Source: Rheinheimera oceanensis (GTDB lineage: Bacteria > Pseudomonadota > Gammaproteobacteria > Enterobacterales > Alteromonadaceae). From it: a DNA stretch of 64,000 bases. Under the pieces are notes generated by a model. That model ran no database searches and was not told the origin of the DNA. It worked only from the letters and a program-made list of their open reading frames with translations. The position numbers were made by a program, and so were the translations under genes. Location of the stretch: contig NZ_JAGPNM010000013.1 in assembly GCF_018831085.1 (NCBI RefSeq), positions 1 to 64,000 of the forward strand, written 5' to 3'. Below, in pieces: positions 49,730 through 60,125 of the stretch. Within the stretch, counting starts at the first letter, position 1. Each line of letters begins with the position of its first letter.

Positions 49730-50740
49730 CTAAAAGTTAAATAACATAACACCCAGCCCGAGGGTGTTTTGTCTATGGTTGTAGTCCAATAAGGTTTCGC
49801 CATAACCTGAAAAAAGTTGAAGGTGTAGCCTCAGACTTTCTGGATTTGAACGACTTAGCGGATAAGTGAGATCCAATTGCCAGGCACCACGGCGGTGATT
49901 GTGCCAATTTAAACGTCTGGTTATCGTGGCTGAGCCAGGGCCCGGAACCCAGGAGAACGATACTTCTGATGAACCGATATAGCGTGTGAGGTCCGGGTTA
50001 TCGTCATCTTCTTGTTTTTCTTTAATACGCCTGTTGGTTTTAAGGAATAACCCGAATTGTTCATGCTCTAATGCAAGTGCAACATAATAGCGATTCCAAC
50101 TTCTGGACAGCGGTTCACTCTGCCCATTAGATTGGTGCACGAAACCCAGTTGTACCATGTTTATATTCCAGCCGAAGGGGAGCGGCTGTAAATAATTTAA
50201 CGTAGGGATCACGTAAATAATTTCAGGTTGGTAATCTGTACTTCTAAATGGCGCGGAGTCTTCACTATTCCATACTTGCCAGAGTGATGTTTGTGTATAG
50301 GCAAACCAAAGATCGGCATCTGGCAGCAGCACGTTTTCAAGCATTTTTGCACGCAATGATAACTGAATTTTGGCTTCATGAGGCTTATAGTTTTCTTGTA
50401 GATCTGCGGCACCTAAGGTAGGCGTTGTCGGTTGCTTGTTAATATTGGAGCTGTAATGATAGGGCAGCACAAAATTAGCTTGGTAGGTTCGAACCGTATA
50501 GGTACCGCGTTTGTCCTCAGGTGATAATTCCCACAAACTTCTGAGCACCGAACCAATATCTGTTAATTCGACTGCGGGCACTGATTCTTCGGTGCCCGCT
50601 AAGTTAAGATTAGATCCAGTCAGAAACCAATCATCATAACATTGCAGCCTTTTGATATCAGCAAGGTTTTTGCAGTGTTCCTGCGCATAACCGCTGGCTG
50701 AGAAGATAGCTGTTAGCGCGGCGAATATCGCTTTTATCAT
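49730..50740 (-). CDS. pldA: Outer membrane phospholipase A (OMPLA)
   Basis: A 336-residue phospholipase A1 of the outer membrane. A short signal peptide (IFAALTAIFSASGYAQ) is followed by a cysteine pair in EHCKNLADIKRLQCYDDWF. The barrel contains the catalytic His-Ser pair in QLGFVHQSNGQSEPLSRSWN, where the distal asparagine of the triad is also visible (SRSWNR). The final strand ends in VMLFNF, an aromatic end as expected for outer membrane proteins. It hydrolyses phospholipids that flip to the outer leaflet. It is divergent from the yhiI operon, with a 22-bp inverted repeat pair between them. Confidence 0.93.
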   Translation of the reverse strand: MIKAIFAALTAIFSASGYAQEHCKNLADIKRLQCYDDWFLTGSNLNLAGTEESVPAVELTDIGSVLRSLWELSPEDKRGTYTVRTYQANFVLPYHYSSNINKQPTTPTLGAADLQENYKPHEAKIQLSLRAKMLENVLLPDADLWFAYTQTSLWQVWNSEDSAPFRSTDYQPEIIYVIPTLNYLQPLPFGWNINMVQLGFVHQSNGQSEPLSRSWNRYYVALALEHEQFGLFLKTNRRIKEKQEDDDNPDLTRYIGSSEVSFSWVPGPGSATITRRLNWHNHRRGAWQLDLTYPLSRSNPESLRLHLQLFSGYGETLLDYNHRQNTLGLGVMLFNF

Positions 50741-50857
50741 ACCGTTTTCCCGTATTTTATAGTTCTATTACCTATGGTGGTGGATGCGTTGTGTACGCCT
50801 TTGCTGGGGCAGCAGAGTCACTCTTCTGGTCTGGTATTGGAGCCTATAAGGCTTAGG

Positions 50858-51146
50858 TTAAATTTAAATTCAAATTTAATCAATGGGGTTGGCTGGCACA
50901 AGAACTTTTAACTGAGGTCAAATTTTGTTGTTTTCTTAGAGGTTATGTATTGACTTCAACGTGATGTAATCTGAAAAAGTCTAATTCAAATAAACACTTA
51001 ATTTTTTTTCTGCATTTTAAGTATTTGTCATAAGTAAAGTTCAGCGTTTGCTTATGTATTGGTGGGATTTATGAAATGTGTTAGTTATCGATGTTTTGTT
51101 GTTCTGGATCAATAATACGATAACTTAAATTTGAATTTAAATTTAA
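50858..51146. promoter_or_regulatory. Perfect 22-bp inverted repeat pair in the pldA-yhiI divergent region
   Basis: The 22-base AT-only-plus-one-G/C sequence at 50858-50879 is the exact reverse complement of 51125-51146 (the second copy begins TTAAATTTGAATTTAAATTT). The right copy lies near a likely -10 (TATGCT, 51156) of the yhiI operon; the left copy lies 118 bases before pldA. They could be operators of the CecR-like TetR at 48283, whose own promoter has AAATTTAAAT. The 545-base gap has no gene. Confidence 0.7.
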
Positions 51147-51285
51147 ATTTGTTACTATGCTATTTAGATATTCCGAAACTGATTACCGGCAGGGGAGCCA
51201 TCCGTTAATACCACAGATTGTTAATGTTGCGATTAGTATCAAATTCTACTGGATCTGAGTTTCCACATCCCAAGGAAAGCAAGGT

Positions 51286-52359
51286 ATGCATCTATCTAAA
51301 AATACTCTAAAACTGCTCGCTGTTGCGGCGGGTATTATCGTTGTCGCAGTTTTCCTGGCGCAAAAGTACTGGTTTTCTGAAACAACAGCTACGGATATCG
51401 CTACAGGTAATGGTCGGGTTGAAGCAACAGAAATTGCTATTTCAGCTAAAAATGCTGGCCGTGTCCGGGAGCTTTTAGTGAATGAGGGGGATTATGTAAC
51501 AGCCGAACAGGTGGTGGGTTATATAGAATCGGAAGCACTTATTGCACAATTGCAGCAGGCCGAGGCTGAGCAGCGACAAGCTGAAAATGCAGTTAGTACC
51601 GCATACAGCCAGCTAGCACAGCGGAAAAGTGAAAAGGCGGCATTGGTTGCGGTACTTTCTCAACGCGAAGCTGAGCTAACAGCGGCACTAAGCCGCTCTC
51701 GTCGCACCAGTTCCCTAGCGCTGTCTGGTGCTGCGTCAAAGCAAACTGCAGAAGATGATGTGGCACAACTGCGTAGCGCTGAAGCGGCTGTTGCCGCGGC
51801 AAAAGCCCAGATAGATGCCGCTGATTCCGGTATTGCGGCGGCAGAGGCGCAAATTCAGTCGGCGAAATCCGTTACAGAAGCGGCAGAGGCCACAGTGAAC
51901 CGGGTAAAAGTAGAACTACAGGATAATGTGTTGAAAGCACCGCGCGCCGGACGGATCCAATACCGAGTGGCTCAGCCAGGCGAAATTGTTGGCAGCGGTG
52001 GTCGCATACTGAATATGATTGATCTGACCGACGTTTACATGACCTTTTTTCTACCCGCCGCACAAGCCGGGCGTATTGCGATTGGTAGTGAAGTGCGGAT
52101 TATTCTGGATGCGGCGCCGCATGTTTCTATTCCCGCGCAGATATCCTATGTAGCTGATGTTGCCCAATTTACCCCAAAAACGGTAGAAACTGCCAGTGAA
52201 CGTGAAAAATTGATGTTCAGGGTAAAAGCTCAAATTCCCCCTGAGCTATTGCAAAAACATATCACTCAGGTAAAAACCGGTTTACCTGGTGTCGCCTGGG
52301 TAAAGCTCAGTACCGATGCACAATGGCCAGCCCACCTCCCTGAGCGAGTTACACCGTGA
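51286..52359 (+). CDS. yhiI: HlyD-family membrane fusion protein YhiI
   Basis: A 357-residue periplasmic adaptor anchored by one N-terminal helix ([20 protein letters not shown]). A split biotinyl-lipoyl domain ([40 protein letters not shown]) surrounds a long alpha-helical coiled-coil hairpin rich in Ala, Gln and Glu (about residues 85-205). Length and the following gene order match E. coli yhiI-rbbA-yhhJ. It links the ABC transporter to an outer membrane channel for export of drugs or other compounds. Its stop overlaps the next start (GTGA). An AT-rich inverted repeat upstream suggests TetR control. Confidence 0.9.
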   Translation: MHLSKNTLKLLAVAAGIIVVAVFLAQKYWFSETTATDIATGNGRVEATEIAISAKNAGRVRELLVNEGDYVTAEQVVGYIESEALIAQLQQAEAEQRQAENAVSTAYSQLAQRKSEKAALVAVLSQREAELTAALSRSRRTSSLALSGAASKQTAEDDVAQLRSAEAAVAAAKAQIDAADSGIAAAEAQIQSAKSVTEAAEATVNRVKVELQDNVLKAPRAGRIQYRVAQPGEIVGSGGRILNMIDLTDVYMTFFLPAAQAGRIAIGSEVRIILDAAPHVSIPAQISYVADVAQFTPKTVETASEREKLMFRVKAQIPPELLQKHITQVKTGLPGVAWVKLSTDAQWPAHLPERVTP

Positions 52360-55079
52360 CTGTCGCTCGTATCAAACAAGTAAGCCTGCACTATGGTAAA
52401 AATCAGGCACTGAAAAATATAACGCTTGAAATCCCATCTGGCAAAATGGTGGGGTTACTTGGTCCTGATGGGGTAGGGAAATCCAGTTTATTGTCGCTAC
52501 TGTCTGGTGCAAAAAAGATACAGGCTGGGCAGATAGAGGTGTTAGATGGTGATATGAGCAGTAAAGCGCATCGCGACAAAATTTGCCCTCATATTGCTTA
52601 TATGCCGCAGGGGCTCGGTAAGAATTTGTATCCCACCTTGTCGGTGGAAGAAAATTTACAATTTTTTGCCCGTTTGTTTGGTCACTCTACTGCAGAGCGT
52701 CGTCGCAGAATTGACGATTTAACTAAATCAACAGGGCTACATAAATTTCTCGACCGCCCTGCGGGTAAATTATCTGGAGGCATGAAACAAAAGCTTGGAT
52801 TGTGCTGCGCACTAATCCATGACCCGCAATTTTTAATTCTGGACGAACCGACGACAGGCGTAGATCCACTAGCCCGCAGTCAGTTTTGGCAGTTGATTAG
52901 CAGGATTAAACAAGATTATCCGCAGATGAGTGTGGTTGTCGCCACCGCCTATATGGATGAGGCTGCCGCTTTCGATTGGCTGGTTGCCATGGATAATGGT
53001 GAAGTACTTGCTACCGGGACTCCAGAGGAAATTCTTGTCCGAACCTCATCATCTTCGTTGGAAGATGCCTTTATTAAACTTCTACCGGAAGAAAAGAGAC
53101 ACGGCTACAAACCAGTCGAAATAACACCTCTTAGCGGAGATGCAACTGATATCGCTATTGAAGCTCAGGGGCTGACGATGCGTTTTGGCGACTTCACTGC
53201 CGTTGATAATGTCAGTTTTCGTATTCGCCGTGGCGAGATTTTTGGTTTTTTGGGCTCAAATGGTTGTGGTAAATCAACTACGATGAAAATGCTTACTGGT
53301 TTGATACCAGCAACCGAAGGTAAGGCTTGGTTATTTGGTAAGGAAGTCGATCCCAGAGATCTTAACACCCGTAAACGTGTTGGTTATATGTCACAAGCGT
53401 TTTCGTTATATGGTGAACTGACAGTAGTACAAAATCTGGTGTTACATGCCCGGCTGTTCCATGTTGCGGAGCAAGATATTGCTGGCAGGGTAGCCGAAAT
53501 GATCACGCGTTTTGATTTAACTGCAGTGCCAGATGAACTACCGGAAAGCTTACCTCTTGGTATCCGCCAGCGCTTGTCATTGGCTGTTGCTATGGTGCAT
53601 GAGCCAGAGTTACTGATCCTGGATGAGCCGACCTCGGGCGTTGACCCTATTGCCAGGGATAATTTTTGGCGCTTGTTGATTGCTTTATCCAGGCAGGATC
53701 AGGTGACTATTTTTATTTCTACCCATTTTATGAATGAAGCCGAACGTTGCGACAGAATGTCGATGATGCATGCCGGAAAAGTGCTGGACAGTGATAAGCC
53801 GGCGCTACTGATGCAAAAACGCGGTAAAACAACGTTAGAAGCGGCCTTTATTGATTACTTAATTGAAGCCAGCGGCGACAGCCAAGCAGCAGAGCCTGAA
53901 ATATTTGATGTTACGACACCAGCCAAGAGCAAAGTGTTGACCTCGCCAAAACAACTTTTTAGTGTCCAGCGTATGCTCAGTTACATGTGGCGCGAAGCGT
54001 TAGAGTTACGCCGCGATCCGGTAAGAAGTACCCTGGGCTTAATCGGATCACTCATCCTGTTATTTGTAATGGGTTTTGGCATCAGTATGGATGTAGAAGA
54101 TTTACGCTATGCCGTATTGGACAGAGATCAAACGGTATTAAGCCAGAATTACACCCTTAGCTTGTCGGGATCCCGATATTTCTTAGAACAGGAGCCGCTA
54201 CGAGACTATGCAGAGCTTGATAATAGAATGCGCAGTGGCGAGCTTGCTTTAGTGTTGGAAATACCGTCTGGTTTTGCTAGAGATATTGAACGGGGAACCC
54301 CTACTGCGGTGGGCGCCTGGGTAGATGGCGCTATGCCACAACGGGCCGAAACAGTTAAAGGTTATGTGCAAGGCATACATCAACATTGGCTGATGGAGCA
54401 GGCCCGTCTGCGAACTAACACTAGCGTTAGCAGTGCCGTAGGTATTGAAACTCGTTACCGCTATAACCCTGATGTGCGTAGCCTGCCAGCGATGGTACCC
54501 GGCATTATTCCACTGTTGTTACTGATGATGCCGGCAATGTTAACGGCGTTGGCAGTAGTGCGGGAAAAAGAACTGGGCTCTATTGTCAACTTGTATGTTA
54601 CCCCGGTAACAAAAATAGAATTTATGCTAGGTAAGCAGTTACCCTATGTCGCTTTGGCGATAATCAATTTTTTGTTAATGTGTTTGCTGGCTGTTACTTT
54701 GTTTGAGGTGCCCATTACCGGTAGCTTTATCACCCTGCTGCTTGCAGCTGTTTTATATTGCATTATTGCTACAGGCTTGGGGCTTTTAGCTTCAACGATT
54801 ACTAAAAGCCAGATAGCGGCTATGTTTTTTGCCATGTTAGCCACGATGATCCCAGCAATACAGTTTGCCGGGTTATTGGATCCGGTATCTTCAATGGAAG
54901 GCGCTGGCCGCCTTATTGGCGAGCTTTATCCTGCAACGCATATGATTGACATAAGCAGAGGAGTCTTCAGCAAAGCGCTTAATTTTAGTGATTTATATCA
55001 TTCGTTTTTACCATTGGTACTGGCAATACCCGTTATTCTTACTGCGGCGGTGTTATTGCTGAAGAAGCAGGAGCGTTAA
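52356..55079 (+). CDS. rbbA: RbbA-like ABC transporter: two ATPase domains fused to a permease
   Basis: A 907-residue fusion. First ATPase: Walker [15 protein letters not shown], signature [12 protein letters not shown], Walker [14 protein letters not shown]. Second ATPase: [14 protein letters not shown], a degenerate signature [12 protein letters not shown], and [13 protein letters not shown]. The C-terminal ABC-2 permease has a first helix near residue 560 and five clustered helices after residue 710. E. coli RbbA (911 aa) has this same layout and was described as a ribosome-associated ATPase; the permease part indicates export with YhiI and YhhJ. It begins with GTG overlapping the yhiI stop codon. 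yhhJ follows after 1 base. Confidence 0.92.
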   Translation: MTVARIKQVSLHYGKNQALKNITLEIPSGKMVGLLGPDGVGKSSLLSLLSGAKKIQAGQIEVLDGDMSSKAHRDKICPHIAYMPQGLGKNLYPTLSVEENLQFFARLFGHSTAERRRRIDDLTKSTGLHKFLDRPAGKLSGGMKQKLGLCCALIHDPQFLILDEPTTGVDPLARSQFWQLISRIKQDYPQMSVVVATAYMDEAAAFDWLVAMDNGEVLATGTPEEILVRTSSSSLEDAFIKLLPEEKRHGYKPVEITPLSGDATDIAIEAQGLTMRFGDFTAVDNVSFRIRRGEIFGFLGSNGCGKSTTMKMLTGLIPATEGKAWLFGKEVDPRDLNTRKRVGYMSQAFSLYGELTVVQNLVLHARLFHVAEQDIAGRVAEMITRFDLTAVPDELPESLPLGIRQRLSLAVAMVHEPELLILDEPTSGVDPIARDNFWRLLIALSRQDQVTIFISTHFMNEAERCDRMSMMHAGKVLDSDKPALLMQKRGKTTLEAAFIDYLIEASGDSQAAEPEIFDVTTPAKSKVLTSPKQLFSVQRMLSYMWREALELRRDPVRSTLGLIGSLILLFVMGFGISMDVEDLRYAVLDRDQTVLSQNYTLSLSGSRYFLEQEPLRDYAELDNRMRSGELALVLEIPSGFARDIERGTPTAVGAWVDGAMPQRAETVKGYVQGIHQHWLMEQARLRTNTSVSSAVGIETRYRYNPDVRSLPAMVPGIIPLLLLMMPAMLTALAVVREKELGSIVNLYVTPVTKIEFMLGKQLPYVALAIINFLLMCLLAVTLFEVPITGSFITLLLAAVLYCIIATGLGLLASTITKSQIAAMFFAMLATMIPAIQFAGLLDPVSSMEGAGRLIGELYPATHMIDISRGVFSKALNFSDLYHSFLPLVLAIPVILTAAVLLLKKQER

Positions 55080-55080
55080 T

Positions 55081-56205
55081 ATGCGAGCATTAGCTAATAT
55101 TTATCGCTTAGGGGTGAAAGAACTCTGGAGTTTAAGGCGTGATAAAATCATGCTATTTCTGATTTTCTATACCTTTACAATATCGGTTTATACCACAGCC
55201 ACTGCTATGCCAGAGACATTGCATAAAGCCCCGATAGCGATAGTTGATGAAGATGCTTCACCACTTTCTGCCCGCATTGTATCGGCGTTTTATCCGCCAC
55301 AGTTTAACACCCCCGAGTTAATTTCTCTGCAGCAGATGGACCCTGGAATGGACTCAGGCCGTTATACTTTTGTGGTTAATATACCACCTAACTTTCAAAG
55401 CGATATTCTAGCTGGGAACATAACCAATATACAGCTCAGTACAGATGCAACCCGAATGAGTCAGGCATTTAGCGGCAGCGGTTATATTCAGCAAATTATC
55501 ATGGCGGAAATCAGCGAATTTTTGCAGCATCAGCGCGGCCTAGCGTCAACCCCTGTAGATCTTGAATTAAGGGTTAGGTTTAACCCCACGTTGGAAAAGG
55601 TGTGGTTTGGCTCCGTCATGCAGATTATCAATAATGTGACGATGCTATCGATTATCCTAACGGGCGCCGCCTTGATACGAGAGCGTGAACACGGTACCCT
55701 TGAACATTTGCTGGTAATGCCTGTTACACCCACAGAGATTATGCTGGCAAAAATTTGGTCGATGGGCGTTGTAGTGTTGTTTGCGGCCGCGTTTTCTTTG
55801 ACTTTTGTGATTCAAGGCGCTTTAAAGGTACCAATTGAAGGTTCTGTCATGCTGTTCCTGCTGGGCGCTGCTTTACATCTGTTCGCAACAACGTCATTAG
55901 GTATTTTTATTGCAACCCTTGCTCGGAATATGCCCCAATTTGGCATGCTGATGATACTTATCTTATTGCCGCTGCAAATGCTTTCCGGCGGTTCTACGCC
56001 AAGAGAAAGTATGCCTGATCTAGTCCAAAATATTATGCTGGCGGCACCCACCACTCATTTTGTTAGCCAAGCGCAGGCTATTCTTTATCGTGGTGCCGGC
56101 TTGGATGTTGTTTGGCCCCAATTTCTTTGGCTAGTGATTATCGGCAGTGTTTTATTTACCTTTTCATTATCACGTTTTCGTAAAGCTATTACGCAAATGG
56201 CGTGA
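55081..56205 (+). CDS. yhhJ: ABC-2 type permease YhhJ
   Basis: A 374-residue ABC-2 permease, the same length as E. coli YhhJ. An N-terminal helix (IMLFLIFYTFTISVYTTATA) is followed by a large periplasmic domain (residues about 45-170) and five helices in the C-terminal half (NNVTMLSIILTGAALIRERE; LLLGAALHLFATTSLGIFIA-type pattern). EREHGTLEHLLVMPVTPTEI is the conserved coupling segment. It should pair with the RbbA permease domain and YhiI as a tripartite exporter. It starts one base after the rbbA stop codon, so the three genes form one operon. Confidence 0.92.
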   Translation: MRALANIYRLGVKELWSLRRDKIMLFLIFYTFTISVYTTATAMPETLHKAPIAIVDEDASPLSARIVSAFYPPQFNTPELISLQQMDPGMDSGRYTFVVNIPPNFQSDILAGNITNIQLSTDATRMSQAFSGSGYIQQIIMAEISEFLQHQRGLASTPVDLELRVRFNPTLEKVWFGSVMQIINNVTMLSIILTGAALIREREHGTLEHLLVMPVTPTEIMLAKIWSMGVVVLFAAAFSLTFVIQGALKVPIEGSVMLFLLGAALHLFATTSLGIFIATLARNMPQFGMLMILILLPLQMLSGGSTPRESMPDLVQNIMLAAPTTHFVSQAQAILYRGAGLDVVWPQFLWLVIIGSVLFTFSLSRFRKAITQMA

Positions 56206-56246
56206 CCAACTGTCTGCTAAGGCCAGCATACGTTTATTTCTTAGGT

Positions 56247-58220
56247 TTAATTTATAATATTAATGGCTGCAGTGTTTTCTAAATCGTCAAACAGGATACG
56301 CTTAATCTCTAAAATAGCCGCAGCGGTTTCCTGAACACTGTGGCCAGAGACAATAACTGTTTCAGATACCGCTTCAGGCAGGTGAGCGCTTTGGTAGGGA
56401 ACTAAGCCATCATCACTGTCTTCTAGCTTTCCATCAGAGTGCGTTCTGGCAATGATAGAGTGATAGTCCACTGTCGAGGAAATTGGAAGCTTAGCAGAGG
56501 CTAAAATAAAGCTATCATCTGCTTTTAAGTTATCAATACTGTTTGGGAGGTATAGCCGATGCTTTGGGTTTGTTCCGCTAGCATCAGCGCTGCCCTGCAG
56601 TACATCAGCAAAATCCTCAAGAATAGTTAACGGCAGTTTGATCATGCCTGCGACAAAACGGCCTAATCTTTGTCCTGCAAAGGGAGTACCTCGGTGAGGT
56701 GCGGTAATAAAGATTGCCCGAGACACTTCAGGCATAGGAGAGAATTTTAATATTGGGCCTAAGCGCTCTTCAATGCGCTGCAGCTGTTTGGGTTTGAACT
56801 CAACATCCTGGAGCAATTCGTGCATTAGGTTGTCACTAGACGAAACCATTAGCCGCGCTATAACACCGCCCATGCTGTGGCCTATCACGACCATGTTGTT
56901 TGATGCGGTGGCCGAGCCTTGTGGATCATAATGATGAAACACGGCATTGATGGCATTACGGATCTCGAAGTGGTTAATCGGAATAGGAATATTAGTGGGA
57001 TAATATACCTGCCACACCTGAAACTTTTCGCGCAGTATTTCATCACCCATTATTTCATTTGCTACATTTACCCAGGCCTCAGGGCTGCTAGCCAGTCCAT
57101 GGATCATTAAGATAACCCTTCGATCCGGATCATATGGCTGCATCAAGTATACATGTGGTTTGTCGAAGTTTTGCTCACGGCCCAGTAAGGTACGTATCGA
57201 CTGCCGGGCAAAACCCGCCTGAGCCAGCCACAGCCCATAGCCTGCGGTAAAGTGTCCGGCTAAAGGGATATGTTGCTCGTATAGCTGGGTAGCAAAGTAC
57301 CGGTAAGGATCATACACCGCGAAAGTCACTTCAGTAGTGGCTAAAATATCTGCAAGGGAATCACTTTCAAAGCGCAATAAAGCGGTAACAACCGGGTACG
57401 GCATCTCGCTCCAGGTCGGTCTGGCTGCAACGTGATCTTTGCTATCGCTATTTCTGGTTAGAACGCCAGCATTAGTTTTCACGCTTCGGTCAGCAACCAA
57501 CTCTGCACCAAAACCATCGCGTCGATACTGACTGCGAAGCCCCGTAAAAGCTAGAGAGGGAGCGGCAAATAAGTTATGGATCGGTTGCTCACTTTGCGCA
57601 ATATTGGTTCCTGACAAATCTGTTTTGATTAACCAGCCACTCATGGAAAATGGGGCGATGTCAGAACTGACATTACTACTCTGACCATGCGCTTCAAACA
57701 GAATGGTAGCCGTCTCTTGCACGGCTAAATTGTAATAATCACGTACCTGAGTTTGTCGGTCTTCAAATGCTCGCTCTCCGGCAGAGCGGTTAGTAAAAAA
57801 CAGATAAGCATAAGCATAGCGGGCAGCTTGCAGCCAGGCATGCAGACGTGCTTCGGCGGCTGTTGTTTGCGATGTTGACAGCGCCTGCTGCACCCACAGT
57901 TCTGACAAAGTAGATAAACGTCTTTCATCATTAATGCCGCTTGTTTGCAGCAGTGCGGCAATGCATTCATGGCCCGGGTTATCTAAATTGAGACAGGCGC
58001 TAACATCTAATCCAGCTACTTTTATCGTCTCTATAGAGGCCGCACTAGGTCTGTTGCTGGTAAGCACATCGCCCCGTTTAATTCTGATGTACTCGTCAGT
58101 ATTCATTGAGCGAACGGCAACCGGGCTATCGAACTGCTTTAGGGTACTGCAGGCATTAAGTAAGGCTGAACACAGCAGGATAAAAAATAGCCAGGCAAGT
58201 TTGTTAAAGCCTAAGGTCAT
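56247..58220 (-). CDS. Lipoprotein alpha/beta-hydrolase (esterase/lipase)
   Basis: A 657-residue lipoprotein. The signal peptide ends in a lipobox (LLNAC, Cys 24). The C-terminal half is an alpha/beta hydrolase: the oxyanion-hole strand RVILMIHGLASSPEAWVNVA, the nucleophile elbow MVVIGHSMGGVIARLMVS (serine in GHSMGG), and a likely catalytic histidine in VIVSGHSVQETAAAI. The N-terminal 300 residues are of unknown fold. It is predicted to act on lipid or ester substrates in the periplasm or outer membrane. It follows the DUF4105 gene by 2 bases, and its ribosome site (AGAGG) lies inside that gene, so the two are coupled. Confidence 0.85.
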   Translation of the reverse strand: MTLGFNKLAWLFFILLCSALLNACSTLKQFDSPVAVRSMNTDEYIRIKRGDVLTSNRPSAASIETIKVAGLDVSACLNLDNPGHECIAALLQTSGINDERRLSTLSELWVQQALSTSQTTAAEARLHAWLQAARYAYAYLFFTNRSAGERAFEDRQTQVRDYYNLAVQETATILFEAHGQSSNVSSDIAPFSMSGWLIKTDLSGTNIAQSEQPIHNLFAAPSLAFTGLRSQYRRDGFGAELVADRSVKTNAGVLTRNSDSKDHVAARPTWSEMPYPVVTALLRFESDSLADILATTEVTFAVYDPYRYFATQLYEQHIPLAGHFTAGYGLWLAQAGFARQSIRTLLGREQNFDKPHVYLMQPYDPDRRVILMIHGLASSPEAWVNVANEIMGDEILREKFQVWQVYYPTNIPIPINHFEIRNAINAVFHHYDPQGSATASNNMVVIGHSMGGVIARLMVSSSDNLMHELLQDVEFKPKQLQRIEERLGPILKFSPMPEVSRAIFITAPHRGTPFAGQRLGRFVAGMIKLPLTILEDFADVLQGSADASGTNPKHRLYLPNSIDNLKADDSFILASAKLPISSTVDYHSIIARTHSDGKLEDSDDGLVPYQSAHLPEAVSETVIVSGHSVQETAAAILEIKRILFDDLENTAAINIIN

Positions 58221-58222
58221 TA

Positions 58223-59236
58223 CTAATCCTCTTTGGAAATTGCGGCTATATCAGTTCTGATCGCACGGGAAAAATTGGGATCTTCGTTGGCTTGTTGCGC
58301 GCGAACATTAATATAACCCGAAGTTTGTAACTGACTATAGCTATAACCTGGTATTAAAGCGCCCTGCTCATAAGCATACTCGGCAAAATGGCCTGACAAC
58401 AAAAGCCGGTAATCTAGGGGTATACCTGGTGCAATCTGGCGGGCTAGATCAAACACAATGGTTGTACAATTGCTTGTTAGGGTATTGTAAAACTGCGGTG
58501 TGGTGCGCAGTGACTCTGCCGTTGTCAGGTAACCCAAAAACAGGGTACGAAGTTGCTGCGGGTTTAATGCCAAAGGATACAGATAAACGTCCTCTTGGCG
58601 GGCATTACTTCTGGTTAGGATAATGTCTCGTTCATCTGCTGCAATAATCACTTGCTCAAATTGTCGGAAGAAACCGCCTATGGCGGAAAAGGACTCATGC
58701 CGCTCTTTGCGGATCTCTAACGAAAAAACCAGCTGTTGGCCGTTATCAAAACCAAAGGAAACCAGAGTATGTGCAATATGCGGCCCCATCCAATAGGAAA
58801 GAATTAAGTCAGCTGAGACCAACTGCTCTAAATTGTAGTGGCGGGTTTCCCAGTTTGGCGTGTAGTCGCTTTCACTACGCCATTCGAAATTACGGACATT
58901 ATGCAGTGTGACCTGGTTACCGCTTAGCTCCGATTTAAGCAAATAAGCAACATCATCGGCCCAATCACGCTGATGTGAGGGGGTAATAGTTTGCCACCAA
59001 AAAAATAATATGGCAGCTAAGAGCAGATAGGCAACTAAGGTTTTACGTATTCTTTGCAGAGGTCGATACGCTAGCATTATTACACCAGCGATACCTAAGA
59101 TACTCCAGCTTGTCATTAGCAATACACGCAGAGTAAGTGAGTAATTATCTAATTGATACCACAGCGCCAGGTTTCCCCATGCTGTGGTGATTAACAGTAC
59201 CAAGCAAAGAAGTAAGCGTAACATAGAGATATACAT
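58223..59236 (-). CDS. DUF4105 (Lnb-like) membrane protein
   Basis: A 337-residue inner membrane protein. Three N-terminal helices (RLLLCLVLLITTAWGNLALW; LMTSWSILGIAGVIMLAYRP; TLVAYLLLAAILFFWWQTIT) precede a periplasmic DUF4105 domain with HYNLEQLVSADLILSYWMGP, VFSLEIRKERHESFSAIGGF and the conserved Asn-Cys in YNTLTSNCTTIVFDLARQI. DUF4105 is the N-terminal domain of Lnb lipid-modification proteins, and the conserved Cys suggests a papain-like or acyltransfer-type active site. Its partner lipoprotein esterase gene starts 2 bases later. Joint envelope lipid or lipoprotein processing is plausible but unproven. Confidence 0.85.
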   Translation of the reverse strand: MYISMLRLLLCLVLLITTAWGNLALWYQLDNYSLTLRVLLMTSWSILGIAGVIMLAYRPLQRIRKTLVAYLLLAAILFFWWQTITPSHQRDWADDVAYLLKSELSGNQVTLHNVRNFEWRSESDYTPNWETRHYNLEQLVSADLILSYWMGPHIAHTLVSFGFDNGQQLVFSLEIRKERHESFSAIGGFFRQFEQVIIAADERDIILTRSNARQEDVYLYPLALNPQQLRTLFLGYLTTAESLRTTPQFYNTLTSNCTTIVFDLARQIAPGIPLDYRLLLSGHFAEYAYEQGALIPGYSYSQLQTSGYINVRAQQANEDPNFSRAIRTDIAAISKED

Positions 59237-59345
59237 AGAGTTTCCAAATTGATAGCTAATACCATAGCAACGTAGCTATACCTAAACCAGAATCTTCGCA
59301 ACTGAAATAGCCAATTCGCAGTTTTAAACCAACGATGGTTTTGGC

Positions 59346-59402
59346 TTGACATGCAAATTAAACTACGATTAAATTTCGGACTGACCAGTCAGTCCGAAAT
59401 TT
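59346..59402 (+). promoter_or_regulatory. Promoter with a perfect 32-bp palindromic operator before the RND tetR
   Basis: TTGACA (59346-59351) and TTAAAT (59369-59374) at 17-base spacing form a promoter. The palindrome AAATTTCGGACTGAC-CA-GTCAGTCCGAAATTT (59371-59402, arms of 15) overlaps the -10 box and extends across the likely start point. This is the expected site for autorepression by the TetR encoded at 59426, and thus of the RND operon. Confidence 0.88.
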
Positions 59403-59425
59403 ATCTTAACCAAATAGAGTGATAT

Positions 59426-60079
59426 ATGAAAGCCAAAATTAATGAGAGTGAACCTAAACGGGTACACAAGAGTGCCGGGCAACGAGAAGATGAGATTCTG
59501 TTTGCCGCGTCACAAGTTTTTGCTGATCGCGGTTATCAGAGAGCCGATGTTCAAGCGATTGCTGATCTGGCGTGTGTTGGTAAAGGCACGGTTTATCGCT
59601 ATTTTTCAACTAAAGAAGTGTTATTTAAAGCGGCGATGCACTATCAGTTGAACTTACTAGTCAGGCGTCTTGAGGTCGTGCGAGATAACCATCTTGAGCC
59701 GCTGAGCCGGCTTTATGAAATGATGCGAGTATTTCTTAAGTACTTTGACCAGCATCCTGAAACAATAGAACTTTTTGTACATGAGCGCGCCGAGTTTGGC
59801 CGTGAAATTATGCCGATATATTTTCAGCTAAAAAATGAAGAATCTCATAAATGGTTGTTTATTTTCGCCGATATCCAGCAACATTACCCAGTAAGACCTG
59901 AGCTGAGCACGGAAGAGATGTCTTCACTGTGTGGTGAGTTATTGCACGGTAGCCTCTATATGACCATGGCAAAGCAGCCTCCAGTCACAGCAGTTAGCCG
60001 GTTAGAACAAGTTTTTTCATTTTATATACACGGCATTATGCAGATTGACGACCCGCTAAAGCTTATCCAGCGACAGTAA
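59426..60079 (+). CDS. TetR-family repressor of the RND efflux operon
   Basis: A 217-residue TetR protein. Its helix-turn-helix is ILFAASQVFADRGYQRADVQ and ACVGKGTVYRYFSTKEVLFK; the ligand domain includes TIELFVHERAEFGREIMPIY. It stands directly before the RND adaptor gene (47 bases) on the same strand, and a perfect palindrome overlaps its promoter, so it likely represses itself and the downstream pump until a substrate binds, as AcrR- and TtgR-type proteins do. No second promoter before the adaptor gene is obvious. Confidence 0.92.
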   Translation: MKAKINESEPKRVHKSAGQREDEILFAASQVFADRGYQRADVQAIADLACVGKGTVYRYFSTKEVLFKAAMHYQLNLLVRRLEVVRDNHLEPLSRLYEMMRVFLKYFDQHPETIELFVHERAEFGREIMPIYFQLKNEESHKWLFIFADIQQHYPVRPELSTEEMSSLCGELLHGSLYMTMAKQPPVTAVSRLEQVFSFYIHGIMQIDDPLKLIQRQ

Positions 60080-60125
60080 CAAGTTTTTTAACATTGTACT
60101 TTTTGTAACTACGGAGAAACCCCCT

